From Bryobacterales bacterium (lineage in GTDB: Bacteria; Acidobacteriota; Terriglobia; Bryobacterales; Bryobacteraceae), in NCBI GenBank assembly GCA_027459465.1, contig DAIDIH010000200.1, positions 1 to 43,298 on the forward strand: a DNA stretch of 43,298 nucleotides, written 5' to 3'. Below the pieces are notes generated by a model, which was not told the DNA's origin, did no database searches, and was given only the letters and a program-made list of their open reading frames with translations. The position numbers and the translations under genes were made by a program. Shown one piece after another: positions 25,387-33,336 of the stretch. Positions within the stretch are counted from its first letter, which is position 1. Each line of letters opens with the position of its first letter.

Positions 25387-25563
25387 GAAACACTTCTGCT
25401 CGAATTAGGAAATGAGGAAGCGCTGTTTCCCCTTCGTACAGCCGATGGGGGCGCAGGGGAAGGATCAGCTATGGCGACTGGGCAATTCCGGCGGAGCTTC
25501 CGTATATCTGCAAAAATACTGGGGAAATTCGATGCGCAATCCAACGCCTGTACGGGAGAGTCC

Positions 25564-26133
25564 ATGAACCTCGTCCACCGATGGCTCTGCTCGTCGGGCC
25601 GATGGCGGCGGACCGTCGCCGATCATGTCGTGCCATGGGTACTCGACGGGCTCGATCTTGGGCCGAACGTGCTCGAAGTGGGTCCGGGCTATGGCGCCGC
25701 CACCGATGTGCTCCGGGCGCGGCTACGGCATCTCACCTGCGCCGAGATCGATCCGTCGCTCGCCCGGACGCTCGCCCGTCGAGGCGGAGCGGGGCGCGTC
25801 GATGTCCTTTGCGGCGATGGCACGGCATTGCCTTTTCCGGCGGACGTCTTCGACGCCGCGCTCTGCTTCACCATGCTGCATCACGTCGCCCCGCGAGAGC
25901 GGCAGGACCGGTTGCTCCAAGAAGTAGCACGCGTGCTCCGGCCCGGCGGCGTCTTCCTCGGCATCGACAGCTTGGCCTCGCCCTGGCTGCGCCGCCTCCA
26001 CCGGTTCGACACGCTGGAACCGGTCAATCCATCCACCTTCGCCGAGCGCCTCCGCGCCGCCGGGTTCGCCCGCGCCGAGGTCGTGCTGAACCCCTACGCC
26101 TTCCGCTTCCGCTCCTGGAAGGCAGCGGACTGA
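25564..26133 (+). CDS. class I SAM-dependent methyltransferase
   Basis: 189 residues from ATG 25564, with GGGAGAG (25554-25560) just upstream. Methyltransferase_11 type: motif I VLEVGPGYGAATDVL at about 40-54, acidic CAEIDPSLARTL, motif II-like DGTALPFPADVFDAALCFTM, then LHHVAPRERQDRLLQEVARVLRPGGVFLGID. It ends soon after the last strands without an extra domain. Small-molecule or lipid methylation is plausible, but nothing in sequence or context identifies the substrate. It is divergent from the broken zincin gene (177 bp apart). The frame upstream of the ATG is open but antisense to that gene and is not protein-like. Confidence 0.85.
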   Translation: MNLVHRWLCSSGRWRRTVADHVVPWVLDGLDLGPNVLEVGPGYGAATDVLRARLRHLTCAEIDPSLARTLARRGGAGRVDVLCGDGTALPFPADVFDAALCFTMLHHVAPRERQDRLLQEVARVLRPGGVFLGIDSLASPWLRRLHRFDTLEPVNPSTFAERLRAAGFARAEVVLNPYAFRFRSWKAAD

Positions 26134-26143
26134 ACGCCCTTCT

Positions 26144-26178
26144 GTCCCCCGGCGTACAGGCGCGTCCCACAAACGAAC
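26144..26178 (+). promoter_or_regulatory. tandem GTCC-N6/7-G(A/T)AC boxes, probable activator sites of the adaptor operon
   Basis: Box 1 is GTCCCCCGGCGTAC (26144-26157). Box 2 is GTCCCACAAACGAAC (26164-26178), one base longer inside. Their starts are exactly 20 bp apart. The same box type with the same 20-bp phase occurs before the permease gene at 38900-38933. The end of the pair lies 76 bp upstream of the sigma-54 -24 element, a usual distance for NtrC-family binding sites. Confidence 0.4.
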
Positions 26179-26253
26179 AGCGCCGGAGCCAGGAAACCCT
26201 CCCCATCGCGGCCAAGTACTGTATTTTGAATGCAGTTGGCCGATCCGAAGGGT

Positions 26254-26269
26254 TGGCAGGCCAGTTGCC
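26254..26269 (+). promoter_or_regulatory. sigma-54 (-24/-12) promoter of the adaptor/ATPase/two-component operon
   Basis: TGGCAG-N5-TTGCC matches the sigma-54 consensus TGGCAC-N5-TTGCA at the invariant GG (26255-26256) and GC (26267-26268), with the required 12-bp offset. Predicted start about 26280, giving an 8-nt leader with AGGG before ATG 26288. The operon encodes a sigma-54-dependent activator, so autoregulation is plausible. Confidence 0.55.
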
Positions 26270-26287
26270 ATACTTTGGATAGGGCAT

Positions 26288-27559
26288 ATGGACATTCCAA
26301 GGGGTAAACAAGTAGCGCGGCGCCGGATGATGAAGCGCATCGTCTGGATCGCGCTGGCCGTGATCGCGATTCCGCTGATCACCTGGGGCCTTTCGCGGCT
26401 GAAACCGGCGGCGCCGACGGTGGAGCGGGCCACCGTCTGGATCGACTCGGTGAAGCGCGGCGACATGGACCGGCAGGTTCACGGCCCCGGCACTCTGGTG
26501 CCCGAAGACGTCATGTGGATCCCGGCGCAGTTCGACGGCCGCGTCGAGAAAATCACCCACTTGCCGGGCACCGTCGTCCATCCGAACGACATTCTGATCG
26601 TCTTGAAGAACCCCGACATGGAATTGGCCGCGGCGGACCTGGAATGGCAGGTGAAGGCGGCCGAAGCCAACTACACGGACCTCAAAGTCCAGCTTCAAAC
26701 CAAGCAGCTGCAACAGAAATCGCTGACCGAAGCCGCCCGCGCCGACTACATGCAGGCCAAGCTCACCGCCGACCGCGACGAACAGTTGACCAAAGACGGC
26801 TTGCAGTCGGACCTGACCACGAAGCTCTCCGTCGCCAAGGCGAACGAACTGCAAAACAGCTACAACCTGGCCAAGCAGCAACTTGACATCAGCGGCCAGT
26901 CGATTCAGGCGCAGCTTGATGCGCAGCGGGTGAACATCGAGAAACTGAAGGCCGCCTACCAGCTAAAAAAGCAGCAGGTGGACCAGTTGATCATCCGCGC
27001 CGGCGTCGATGGCGTCTTGATTCAGCTTGGACCCGCTGGAACGCCGCTCGAAGTCGGCCAGCGCGTGACGCCGGGCTCGATTCTGGCGAAGATCGCCGAG
27101 CCGCAGAAACTGAAGGCCACGCTGAAGATCCCCGAAACACAGGTGAAGGACGTGCAGATCGGGCAGTCGGCGGAAATCGACACCCGGAACGGAATCATTC
27201 CCGGTAAGGTGATGCGCATCGACCCGGCAGCCTCCAACGGCACCTTCGATGTGGACGTGAAGCTGTTGGGAGAGCTTCCGCCCGGCGCGCGGCCGGACCT
27301 GAGCGTGGACGGAACCATCGAGATCGAGCGGCTGCATGACGTGCTCTACGTCGGCCGGCCGGTCATCGGCACCACGGGCCAGAAGGTCGGTCTGTTCAAG
27401 CTCGACGCCGACAACAAGGGCGCCACGCGCGTGCCGGTGACGCTGGGCCGCAGTTCGGTGAGCACGATCGAAATTCTCAACGGCCTGAACGTGGGCGACC
27501 AGGTCATTTTGTCGGATATGTCCCAGTGGGATGCGCAGAATCGCATCCGCTTGAATTAA
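26288..27559 (+). CDS. HlyD/MacA-type periplasmic adaptor protein
   Basis: 423 residues from ATG 26288 (internal ATGs at 26327 and 26330 are less likely, since the MDIPRGK start resembles relatives). A single N-terminal membrane segment (about 16-36) leads into the periplasm. The usual adaptor order follows: a first lipoyl half around 60-115 (GTLVPEDVMWIPAQFDGRVE), a long helical hairpin rich in Gln, Lys and Ala at about 115-240, the second lipoyl half (IIRAGVDGVLIQLGP), a beta-barrel region near 270-350, and a membrane-proximal end with VLYVGRPVIGT and VTLGRSSVSTIEILNGLNVGD. It bridges an inner-membrane ABC transporter and an outer-membrane exit channel, as MacA does. It is the first gene of the block, under a sigma-54-type promoter. 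No TolC-like gene is present in the window. Confidence 0.92.
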   Translation: MDIPRGKQVARRRMMKRIVWIALAVIAIPLITWGLSRLKPAAPTVERATVWIDSVKRGDMDRQVHGPGTLVPEDVMWIPAQFDGRVEKITHLPGTVVHPNDILIVLKNPDMELAAADLEWQVKAAEANYTDLKVQLQTKQLQQKSLTEAARADYMQAKLTADRDEQLTKDGLQSDLTTKLSVAKANELQNSYNLAKQQLDISGQSIQAQLDAQRVNIEKLKAAYQLKKQQVDQLIIRAGVDGVLIQLGPAGTPLEVGQRVTPGSILAKIAEPQKLKATLKIPETQVKDVQIGQSAEIDTRNGIIPGKVMRIDPAASNGTFDVDVKLLGELPPGARPDLSVDGTIEIERLHDVLYVGRPVIGTTGQKVGLFKLDADNKGATRVPVTLGRSSVSTIEILNGLNVGDQVILSDMSQWDAQNRIRLN

Positions 27560-27596
27560 GGGAAAAACGAAGCCAGCGAGGGAGCGGGAGACGGTC

Positions 27597-28295
27597 ATGG
27601 CGGCAAACAATACATTGATTCATCTGGACGGCGTGACGAAGGTGTTCGTCACCGACGAAGTCGAGACGCATGCCCTGGCCGGCATTCATCTCGAGATCAA
27701 GCGCGGCGAGTATGTCGCCATCTCCGGGCCGTCCGGCTGCGGAAAGTCGACGCTGCTGGCCATCCTGGGCCTGCTCGACTCGCCCACCGACGGCAAGTAC
27801 GTGCTGAACGGAAATCCGGTGGAGAACCTGAAGCTCGCTGAACGCGCCCGCATCCGCAACCGCGAGATCGGGTTCATCTTTCAGGCGTTCAACCTGATCG
27901 GAGACCTGAACGTCTACGAGAATGTCGAGCTGCCGTTGACCTACCGCGGCATGCCTTCGGCCGAGCGCCGGACGAGGGTGCAGGCATCGCTCGAACGCGT
28001 CGGCATGTCACACCGGGTAAAACATTATCCGGCCCAGTTGTCGGGCGGCCAGCAGCAGAGAGTGGCCGTGGCGCGGGCACTGGCCGGCGAACCGGCGATT
28101 CTGCTGGCCGACGAGCCGACCGGAAACCTGGACTCGGTGAATGGCGAGGCGGTGATGGACCTTTTAAGCGAACTGCACCGGGCCGGCGCAACCATCTGCA
28201 TGGTCACGCACGACCCGAGGTATGCGCGGTTCGCCGATCGTACGGTGAAGCTGTTTGACGGGCGGATTGTCGAGGATGGCGCGGAGGTGCAGTGA
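27597..28295 (+). CDS. MacB/LolD-type ABC transporter ATPase (copy 1)
   Basis: 232 residues from ATG 27597, after a purine-rich GGAGCGGGAG. All ABC ATPase motifs are intact: Walker A GPSGCGKST (44-52), Q-loop FIFQAFNLI (93-101), signature LSGGQQQR (148-155), Walker [11 protein letters not shown]-loop NLDS and switch VTHD. By type it powers a MacB/LolCDE-like mechanotransmission transporter rather than classical substrate passage. It is a close paralogue of the ATPase at 32026 (roughly four of five residues identical by eye), indicating a local duplication. It is 37 nt downstream of the adaptor gene, and its stop overlaps the next ATG by one base (TGATG). No permease gene lies in the operon. 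Confidence 0.95.
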   Translation: MAANNTLIHLDGVTKVFVTDEVETHALAGIHLEIKRGEYVAISGPSGCGKSTLLAILGLLDSPTDGKYVLNGNPVENLKLAERARIRNREIGFIFQAFNLIGDLNVYENVELPLTYRGMPSAERRTRVQASLERVGMSHRVKHYPAQLSGGQQQRVAVARALAGEPAILLADEPTGNLDSVNGEAVMDLLSELHRAGATICMVTHDPRYARFADRTVKLFDGRIVEDGAEVQ

Positions 28296-28498
28296 TGTTG
28301 CGGAGGAATGCGGACATATTGGCGCTGGCGATCATGGTGCTGGCGTTCTTCGCCGGCAAGGCGTGGTGGGCACACGAGCAGGCGCGCGCGGCGGCGCTTG
28401 GAGGGTTGGACGCCCCGCGGGTGTGGATGATTCAGCCTTCGGGCGGCCATTTCTCCTGCCCGGACTTGAGCGGCGTCATCGACGGGCTTCGCCGCTAG
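28295..28498 (+). CDS. small single-span membrane protein, unknown
   Basis: 67 residues from ATG 28295, whose A is the last base of the ATPase stop codon. A GTG at 28292 in the same frame is an alternative. One hydrophobic helix at about 8-24 (LALAIMVLAFFAGKAWW) is preceded by Arg-Arg, so the C-terminal ~40 residues should be periplasmic. They contain one Cys (HFSCPDLSG) and Gly/Pro-rich turns. I recognise no family. The tight coupling between two ATPase genes and the membrane topology suggest an accessory subunit of the transporter, but this is inference. Confidence 0.6.
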   Translation: MLRRNADILALAIMVLAFFAGKAWWAHEQARAAALGGLDAPRVWMIQPSGGHFSCPDLSGVIDGLRR

Positions 28499-28538
28499 CC
28501 GGACGCGTGCGGCGGGGCGGGTAAGATGAAGGCAGCCG

Positions 28539-29222
28539 ATGGTAATTTCTCTCAAAAACATTGAAAAGTACTTCGAACACGGACCAGTGAAGACGTTTGT
28601 CCTCCGGCGCGTGACGCTCGATATCCGCGAAGGCGACTTCGTGTCCATCATGGGCCCTTCGGGCGCCGGCAAAAGCACCTTGCTGCACCTGCTCGGCATG
28701 CACGACAGCGACTGGACCGGCGAATACTGGCTGCTGGGTCAGCCCATACACAAGATGAACAAGCGCGACCGGATGGAGCTGTACAAACAATACTTCGGCT
28801 TCGTGTTCCAAAGCTACCATCTGCTCGATTCGCTCACGGTTTACGAAAACCTCGACATCCCGCTCTCCTACCGCAACATCAAGAAGAGCGAGCGGGAAAG
28901 CATCGTCTGCGACGCGCTCGACCGCTTTCAGATCGTCGGCAAGCGGGATCTCTATCCGAACCAGCTTTCCGGCGGCCAGCAGCAGCTCGTCGCCGTGGCG
29001 CGCGCCATGATCGCGAACCCGAAGATCCTCCTCGCCGACGAACCCACCGGCAACCTGCACTCGGCGCAGGGCCAGCAGATCATGGAAATGTTCCGGAAGC
29101 TGAACGCCGAAGGCACAACGATCATCCAGGTCACTCACAACGAGCGCAACGCGGAGTACGGCAATCGCATCGTCCAGATCGAGGACGGCTGGATCACGGG
29201 CGAGCGCACGGCGGCGGCATGA
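28539..29222 (+). CDS. MacB/LolD-type ABC transporter ATPase (divergent copy 2)
   Basis: 227 residues from ATG 28539. Walker [10 protein letters not shown] (39-47), Q-loop VFQSYHLLD, signature LSGGQQQL (143-150), Walker [10 protein letters not shown] and the switch His in VTHN are present. It differs from the other two ATPases of the locus throughout. In the D-loop the usual NLDS reads NLHS, with His174 where nearly all relatives have Asp, which could weaken coupling between the two ATP sites. It may therefore be a regulatory or degenerate partner in a heterodimer with copy 1 or 3. The TGA stop overlaps the next ATG (ATGA), so it is coupled with the response regulator. Confidence 0.92.
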   Translation: MVISLKNIEKYFEHGPVKTFVLRRVTLDIREGDFVSIMGPSGAGKSTLLHLLGMHDSDWTGEYWLLGQPIHKMNKRDRMELYKQYFGFVFQSYHLLDSLTVYENLDIPLSYRNIKKSERESIVCDALDRFQIVGKRDLYPNQLSGGQQQLVAVARAMIANPKILLADEPTGNLHSAQGQQIMEMFRKLNAEGTTIIQVTHNERNAEYGNRIVQIEDGWITGERTAAA

Positions 29223-30589
29223 AGCCAGGCAGTAACGGGAATTATCGCCTCCTGGTGGCCGACGACCAGCCCGACGTGGTCGAGGCGCTTCGTTTTTTGC
29301 TCAAGGGCGAAGGCTACCAGATCGAGACCGCCTCGAGCCCGCGCGAAATCCTCGCCGCCATCGAGGCCCGCGAGTTCGACCTGCTCCTCATGGACCTCAA
29401 CTACACGCGCGACACCACGTCCGGCGCCGAAGGCCTCGATCTGCTGCCGAAACTGCGCGCGGCCGACGGTCTGCTGCCCGTTGTGGTGATGACCGCGTGG
29501 GGCTCGGTGAACCTGGCGGTAGAAGCGATGCGCCGCGGCGCGCGGGATTTCATCGAAAAGCCCTGGGACAACGCGCGGCTGCTCGCCATCGTTCGCACGC
29601 AGATCGAACTCGCGCAGGCGCTCAAAAAAGGACTCCGGCTGGAGGCGGAAAACCGCCTGCTCCGCGCCGAGGGGCGCCCTTCGCTGATCGCCGAATCGCC
29701 CGCCATGGAACCGGTCCTGCAGTTGATCGCGCGCGTGGGGCCGTCGGACGCCAACGTGCTCATCACCGGCGAACCCGGCACTGGCAAGGAAGTCGTGGCG
29801 CGCACCCTCCACGCCATCTCGCAGCGCTCGGCGAAACCGATGGTCACCGTGAACGCCGGGGGCCTCGCCGAGGGCGTCTTCGAAAGCGAACTGTTCGGCC
29901 ACGTGAAAGGAGCCTTCACCGACGCCAAGGTGGACCGCGTTGGCCGGTTCGAAATGGCCGAAGGCGGAACGCTGTTCCTCGATGAGATCGCCAACCTGCC
30001 GCTGAACCTCCAGGCGAAACTCTTGCGCGTGCTCGAAACCGGCGAGATGGAGCGCGTCGGCTCTTCGCGCACCCGGCGCGTGGACGTGCGTCTGATTTCG
30101 GCCACCAACGCCAGGCTCGACGAGGAGGTGGCGGCGGGCCGGTTCCGGCAGGACCTGCTCTTCCGGCTGAACACCATCGAGATCCATCTGCCCCCTCTGC
30201 GCGAGCGCCGGGAGGACATTCCGCTTCTGGCGGCGCACTTCCTTGGCATGCACGCGAATCGTTATCGAAAAACGATTTCGGGTTTCGATAACGCGGCGCT
30301 GCAGGCCCTGCTCGACAATCCCTGGACCGGCAACGTCCGCGAGTTGAACCACGTCGTCGAACGCGCCGTGCTGATGTCCCGCGGTCCCATGATCGAGGCC
30401 GGCGATCTCGCGCTGAAGGCCGCCCGGGAAGGCGCGCCAAGGCTGGAAGAGATGAGCATCGAGGAAGTGGAGGCGTTCCTGATCCGCAAGGCCCTGGCCA
30501 AGCACGAGGGCAACGTCAGCCACGCCGCCAACGCGCTCGGCCTGAGCCGCAGCGCCCTCTACCGGCGGCTGCAGCGCTACGGGTTGTAG
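29219..30589 (+). CDS. NtrC-family sigma-54-dependent response regulator
   Basis: 456 residues. The receiver domain (1-125) has the acidic pair Asp15-Asp16, phosphoacceptor Asp59 in LLLMDLNY, Thr92 and Lys114. The AAA+ domain (~155-390) shows Walker A GEPGTGKE (184-191), GAFTDA loop (231-236), Walker B TLFLDEI (251-257) and RFRQDLLFRLN. A Fis-type helix-turn-helix closes the protein (HAANALGLSRSALYRRLQ). The sigma-54-contacting loop is GAFTDA instead of GAFTGA, a variant that keeps the key Phe-Thr. Phosphorylated by the kinase encoded 9 nt downstream, it should bind upstream boxes and open sigma-54 promoters. The sigma-54 motifs at 26254 and 38996 are the natural candidate targets. Confidence 0.95.
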   Translation: MKPGSNGNYRLLVADDQPDVVEALRFLLKGEGYQIETASSPREILAAIEAREFDLLLMDLNYTRDTTSGAEGLDLLPKLRAADGLLPVVVMTAWGSVNLAVEAMRRGARDFIEKPWDNARLLAIVRTQIELAQALKKGLRLEAENRLLRAEGRPSLIAESPAMEPVLQLIARVGPSDANVLITGEPGTGKEVVARTLHAISQRSAKPMVTVNAGGLAEGVFESELFGHVKGAFTDAKVDRVGRFEMAEGGTLFLDEIANLPLNLQAKLLRVLETGEMERVGSSRTRRVDVRLISATNARLDEEVAAGRFRQDLLFRLNTIEIHLPPLRERREDIPLLAAHFLGMHANRYRKTISGFDNAALQALLDNPWTGNVRELNHVVERAVLMSRGPMIEAGDLALKAAREGAPRLEEMSIEEVEAFLIRKALAKHEGNVSHAANALGLSRSALYRRLQRYGL

Positions 30590-30598
30590 GATCTCCTC

Positions 30599-31918
30599 AT
30601 GGCCCCCCGGCGGCGTCTAACCCATGAGACGCGCGCGCTGTTCCTCGCCTTGGGCGCGGGTGCGCCCGGCGCAGCGGTGGCTTTGTTCTTCCTTTGGACC
30701 GGCGGCCGGCCCGCTTGGCTGAGCTGGACCGGAACCGTCGCCGTCGCGGGCTGCTGGCTCGCGCTCTCCTGGCGTCTGCGCGAACACGTCGCCCGGCCGC
30801 TGCGCACGATTGCGAGCCTCCTCGAAGCGCTGCGCGAAGGCGACTACTCGATCCGCGCGCGCGCCGAAACGCGGGACGACGCGCTGAACGAAGCCATGCA
30901 GCAGGTCAACGCCATGGCCGCCACGCTCCGCGCGCAACGCCTCGGCGCGCTCGAAGCCACCGCGCTCCTGCGCAAGGTGATGGAAGAGATCGACGTCGCC
31001 ATCTTCGCCTTCGACCAGGAACGGAAACTCCGCCTTGTCAACCCCGCCGGCGAACGCCTCCTCGGCGAGCCCTCCGAGCGCCTCATCGGCCGAGAGGCGG
31101 AATCGATCGGCCTCAGCGCGATTCTTGCAGGCGCGGAGCAGGCCGTGCGTCTCCCCTTCGGCGACCCGACCCGCCGCTGGAGCATCGGCCGCAGCATGTT
31201 CCGCGAAGGCGGCCTGCCCCATCAACTTCTCGTCGTCAGCGACATCACGCAACCGTTGCGCGAAGAAGAACTCGAAGCCTGGCAGAGGCTGGTCCGCGTC
31301 CTCGGCCACGAGCTGAACAACTCGCTCGCGCCCATCAAGTCGATCGCCGGCAGCATGGGCACGCTGCTCGAACGGCGCGAGCAAAATGAGGATTGGGAAC
31401 AGGACATGCGCCGCGGCCTGCAGATCATCTCGAGCCGCAGCGAGTCGCTGAGCCGCTTCCTCTCCTCTTACGCGCGCCTGGCCAAGCTGCCCAAGCCCGT
31501 GCTCGGCCCGGTGCGCATCGGTGAAATGGTGCAGCGCGTTGCAGGCCTCGAAACGCGGATCCGCCCGCACATCATCCCCGGCCCGGACTTAACCATCTCC
31601 GCCGACGCGGATCAGCTCGAACAGGCCCTCATCAACCTGATCGCCAACGCCGTGGAAGCGTCGCTTGAAACCGGAGGCGAAGTCGAAGCCGGCTGGACCC
31701 GCGGCAACGGAACCGTCACCATCTGGGTCCGCGACGAAGGCCACGGCATCGCCAACTCGAGCAACCTCTTCGTGCCCTTCTTCACCACCAAGCCCGGCGG
31801 CTCCGGCATCGGCCTCGTCCTCGGCCGCAAAATCGCCGAAAGCCACGGCGGAACCCTCACCCTCCAGAACCGGCCCGACCGCTCCGGCTCGGAAGCGCGC
31901 CTGGTTCTGCCAGCCTGA
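30599..31918 (+). CDS. NtrY-like sensor histidine kinase (HAMP-PAS-HisKA-HATPase)
   Basis: 439 residues from ATG 30599. Two membrane helices (about 12-33 and 41-60) are joined by only about seven residues, so there is no periplasmic sensor domain. A HAMP linker (60-110) follows, then a PAS domain (~125-215) with AIFAFDQERKLRLVNPAGE, the phosphoacceptor His237 in LGHELNNSLAPIKS, and an HATPase domain with N box NLIANAVEAS, G1 DEGHGIANSSN, F box FFTTKP and G2 GGSGIGLVLGRKI. Input is probably sensed inside the membrane, through the PAS domain or through a partner protein such as the transporter itself. It is the cognate partner of the regulator directly upstream. Confidence 0.94.
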   Translation: MAPRRRLTHETRALFLALGAGAPGAAVALFFLWTGGRPAWLSWTGTVAVAGCWLALSWRLREHVARPLRTIASLLEALREGDYSIRARAETRDDALNEAMQQVNAMAATLRAQRLGALEATALLRKVMEEIDVAIFAFDQERKLRLVNPAGERLLGEPSERLIGREAESIGLSAILAGAEQAVRLPFGDPTRRWSIGRSMFREGGLPHQLLVVSDITQPLREEELEAWQRLVRVLGHELNNSLAPIKSIAGSMGTLLERREQNEDWEQDMRRGLQIISSRSESLSRFLSSYARLAKLPKPVLGPVRIGEMVQRVAGLETRIRPHIIPGPDLTISADADQLEQALINLIANAVEASLETGGEVEAGWTRGNGTVTIWVRDEGHGIANSSNLFVPFFTTKPGGSGIGLVLGRKIAESHGGTLTLQNRPDRSGSEARLVLPA

Positions 31919-32025
31919 GCGGATTTCCGGTAACCTTGCCTCCTTTCAGCGGTATTGAAAATCGCGGAACGGAAGACGCCCCGGCTTCGTAATAGCCGGT
32001 AAAGGAAGAAAGCGAGGACCGCTCG

Positions 32026-32721
32026 ATGACCCAATCGACGCTGCTGCGCCTGGAAGGCGTGACCAAGGTATTTTCAACCGACGAAATGGAAACCCACGCC
32101 CTCGCCGGCATCCATCTCGAGATCCGGCAGGGCGAGTATGTCTCCATCTCAGGCCCTTCAGGCTGTGGAAAATCGACGCTGCTCGCCATCCTCGGTCTGC
32201 TCGACTCGCCCACCGGCGGCAACTATGAACTCAAAGGCGAACGCGTCGAGAACATCAAGCTCAGTGAACGCGCGCGCATCCGCAACCGCGAAATCGGATT
32301 TATCTTCCAGGCGTTCAACCTCATCGGGGATCTCAACGTCTACGAAAACGTCGAACTGCCTCTCACCTACCGCGGCATGCCGTCCTCCGAGCGGCGCAAG
32401 TGCGTGCAGGATGCGCTCGAGCGCGTCGGCATGTCGCATCGCATCAAGCACTACCCGGCGCAGTTATCCGGCGGCCAGCAGCAGCGCGTCGCCGTCGCCC
32501 GGGCCCTCGCCGGCCGCCCGGCCATCCTCCTCGCCGACGAGCCAACCGGCAACCTCGACTCCGCCAACGGCGAGGCTGTCATGGACCTGCTCCGCGAACT
32601 CCACGGCGAAGGCGCCACCATCTGCATGGTCACCCACGACCCCCGCTACGCCCGCATGGCCGAACGCAGCGTCACCCTGTTCGACGGAAGAATCGTCGAA
32701 GAAACCGGCGCCGCAGCGTAG
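32026..32721 (+). CDS. MacB/LolD-type ABC transporter ATPase (copy 3)
   Basis: 231 residues from ATG 32026. All motifs match copy 1: GPSGCGKST Walker A, FIFQAFNLI Q-loop, LSGGQQQR signature, [13 protein letters not shown] and VTHD. The stretch from Walker A to the signature is nearly the same as in copy 1, with the main differences at the N- and C-termini. The 107-bp gap to the kinase gene has no sigma-54 motif that I can see, so read-through from the operon is likely. It is the last plus-strand gene before the minus-strand insertion-like block and converges with the TOPRIM-like gene, with 6 bp between stops. In related loci I would expect the permease to come next; here it lies at 39038. Confidence 0.95.
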   Translation: MTQSTLLRLEGVTKVFSTDEMETHALAGIHLEIRQGEYVSISGPSGCGKSTLLAILGLLDSPTGGNYELKGERVENIKLSERARIRNREIGFIFQAFNLIGDLNVYENVELPLTYRGMPSSERRKCVQDALERVGMSHRIKHYPAQLSGGQQQRVAVARALAGRPAILLADEPTGNLDSANGEAVMDLLRELHGEGATICMVTHDPRYARMAERSVTLFDGRIVEETGAAA

Positions 32722-32727
32722 CGTCCC

Positions 32728-33336
32728 TCAGGTCCAAACAGGCTGAAAGCGGCGCAGCGCGTTGAGTGCACGCTCGAGGCTGGCAGAGTTGGCGCCGGCG
32801 GCAATGGGATTCCACTCGCCGCTCACGAACTCGGATAAGCACGCGTTGTACTCCGGCCCCTGTTGGGCCGTGCTTCCGCGCTTTGGCGCAACGCGCGCAC
32901 GAACCTCGGCCGATCTCGACTCTCGAGCCAACTCGACAAGTCGGCGCTTGGGATCGGCGAGCGACTCTGGCGCTTGAGGTACGTGCTTAAGCGCACAGCG
33001 AAGAAACGTAGCGATACTGTACCGGTCCGCGAGCAGCCACGCCTCCACCTCGCGCACCGCAATTCTGAGCAATAAGTTCGGATGAACCGGTTCGGGCAAC
33101 CAGTCTCGGATTAGTTGGGGAGCACATTCGGTTCTGTCCAGGTCCGTCAGCACGACGAAAGGGACACCTTTGGCCGCGGCGTTCCAGCCTCGGATGGTGT
33201 TCTTCAGGTAGCCGAAGCCACCCCGGCGACAGACGGTCCCAACGCTGTAGGACCGGCCCGACTCAGCGGCCAGTCTGCGAAGTACGGCCTCACTTAGCTC
33301 GTCCTCCACGGCCAGGTTCACCGGGATCGGGTTCAT
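32728..33336 (-). CDS. TOPRIM-like (DUF4276-type) protein, putative defence effector
   Basis: 202 residues from ATG 33336. The acidic residues fall in the order expected for a TOPRIM-like metal nuclease fold: Glu11/Glu13 in NLAVEDELSE after the first strand, Asp65-x-Asp67 in VVLTDLDRTE, and Glu96/Glu98 in REVEAWLLAD. This resembles small partner proteins of AAA15/OLD-type ATPases (DUF4276 group; AriB of PARIS has an analogous layout in a different family). The start overlaps the ATPase stop as ATGA, so the two proteins are made together. The predicted role is nucleic-acid cleavage triggered by the ATPase, for instance in phage defence. The family assignment rests on motif order only. Confidence 0.7.
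   Translation of the reverse strand: MNPIPVNLAVEDELSEAVLRRLAAESGRSYSVGTVCRRGGFGYLKNTIRGWNAAAKGVPFVVLTDLDRTECAPQLIRDWLPEPVHPNLLLRIAVREVEAWLLADRYSIATFLRCALKHVPQAPESLADPKRRLVELARESRSAEVRARVAPKRGSTAQQGPEYNACLSEFVSGEWNPIAAGANSASLERALNALRRFQPVWT

Noticed and set aside
24964..25563. Upstream extension of the methyltransferase frame (plus strand)
   Set aside because: It is antisense to the zincin gene; ATG 25564 has its own ribosome binding site.
31919..32025. Possible sigma-54 promoter before the third ATPase gene
   Set aside because: Several GG and GC pairs occur, but none has the required 12-bp offset (9 and 13 were found).
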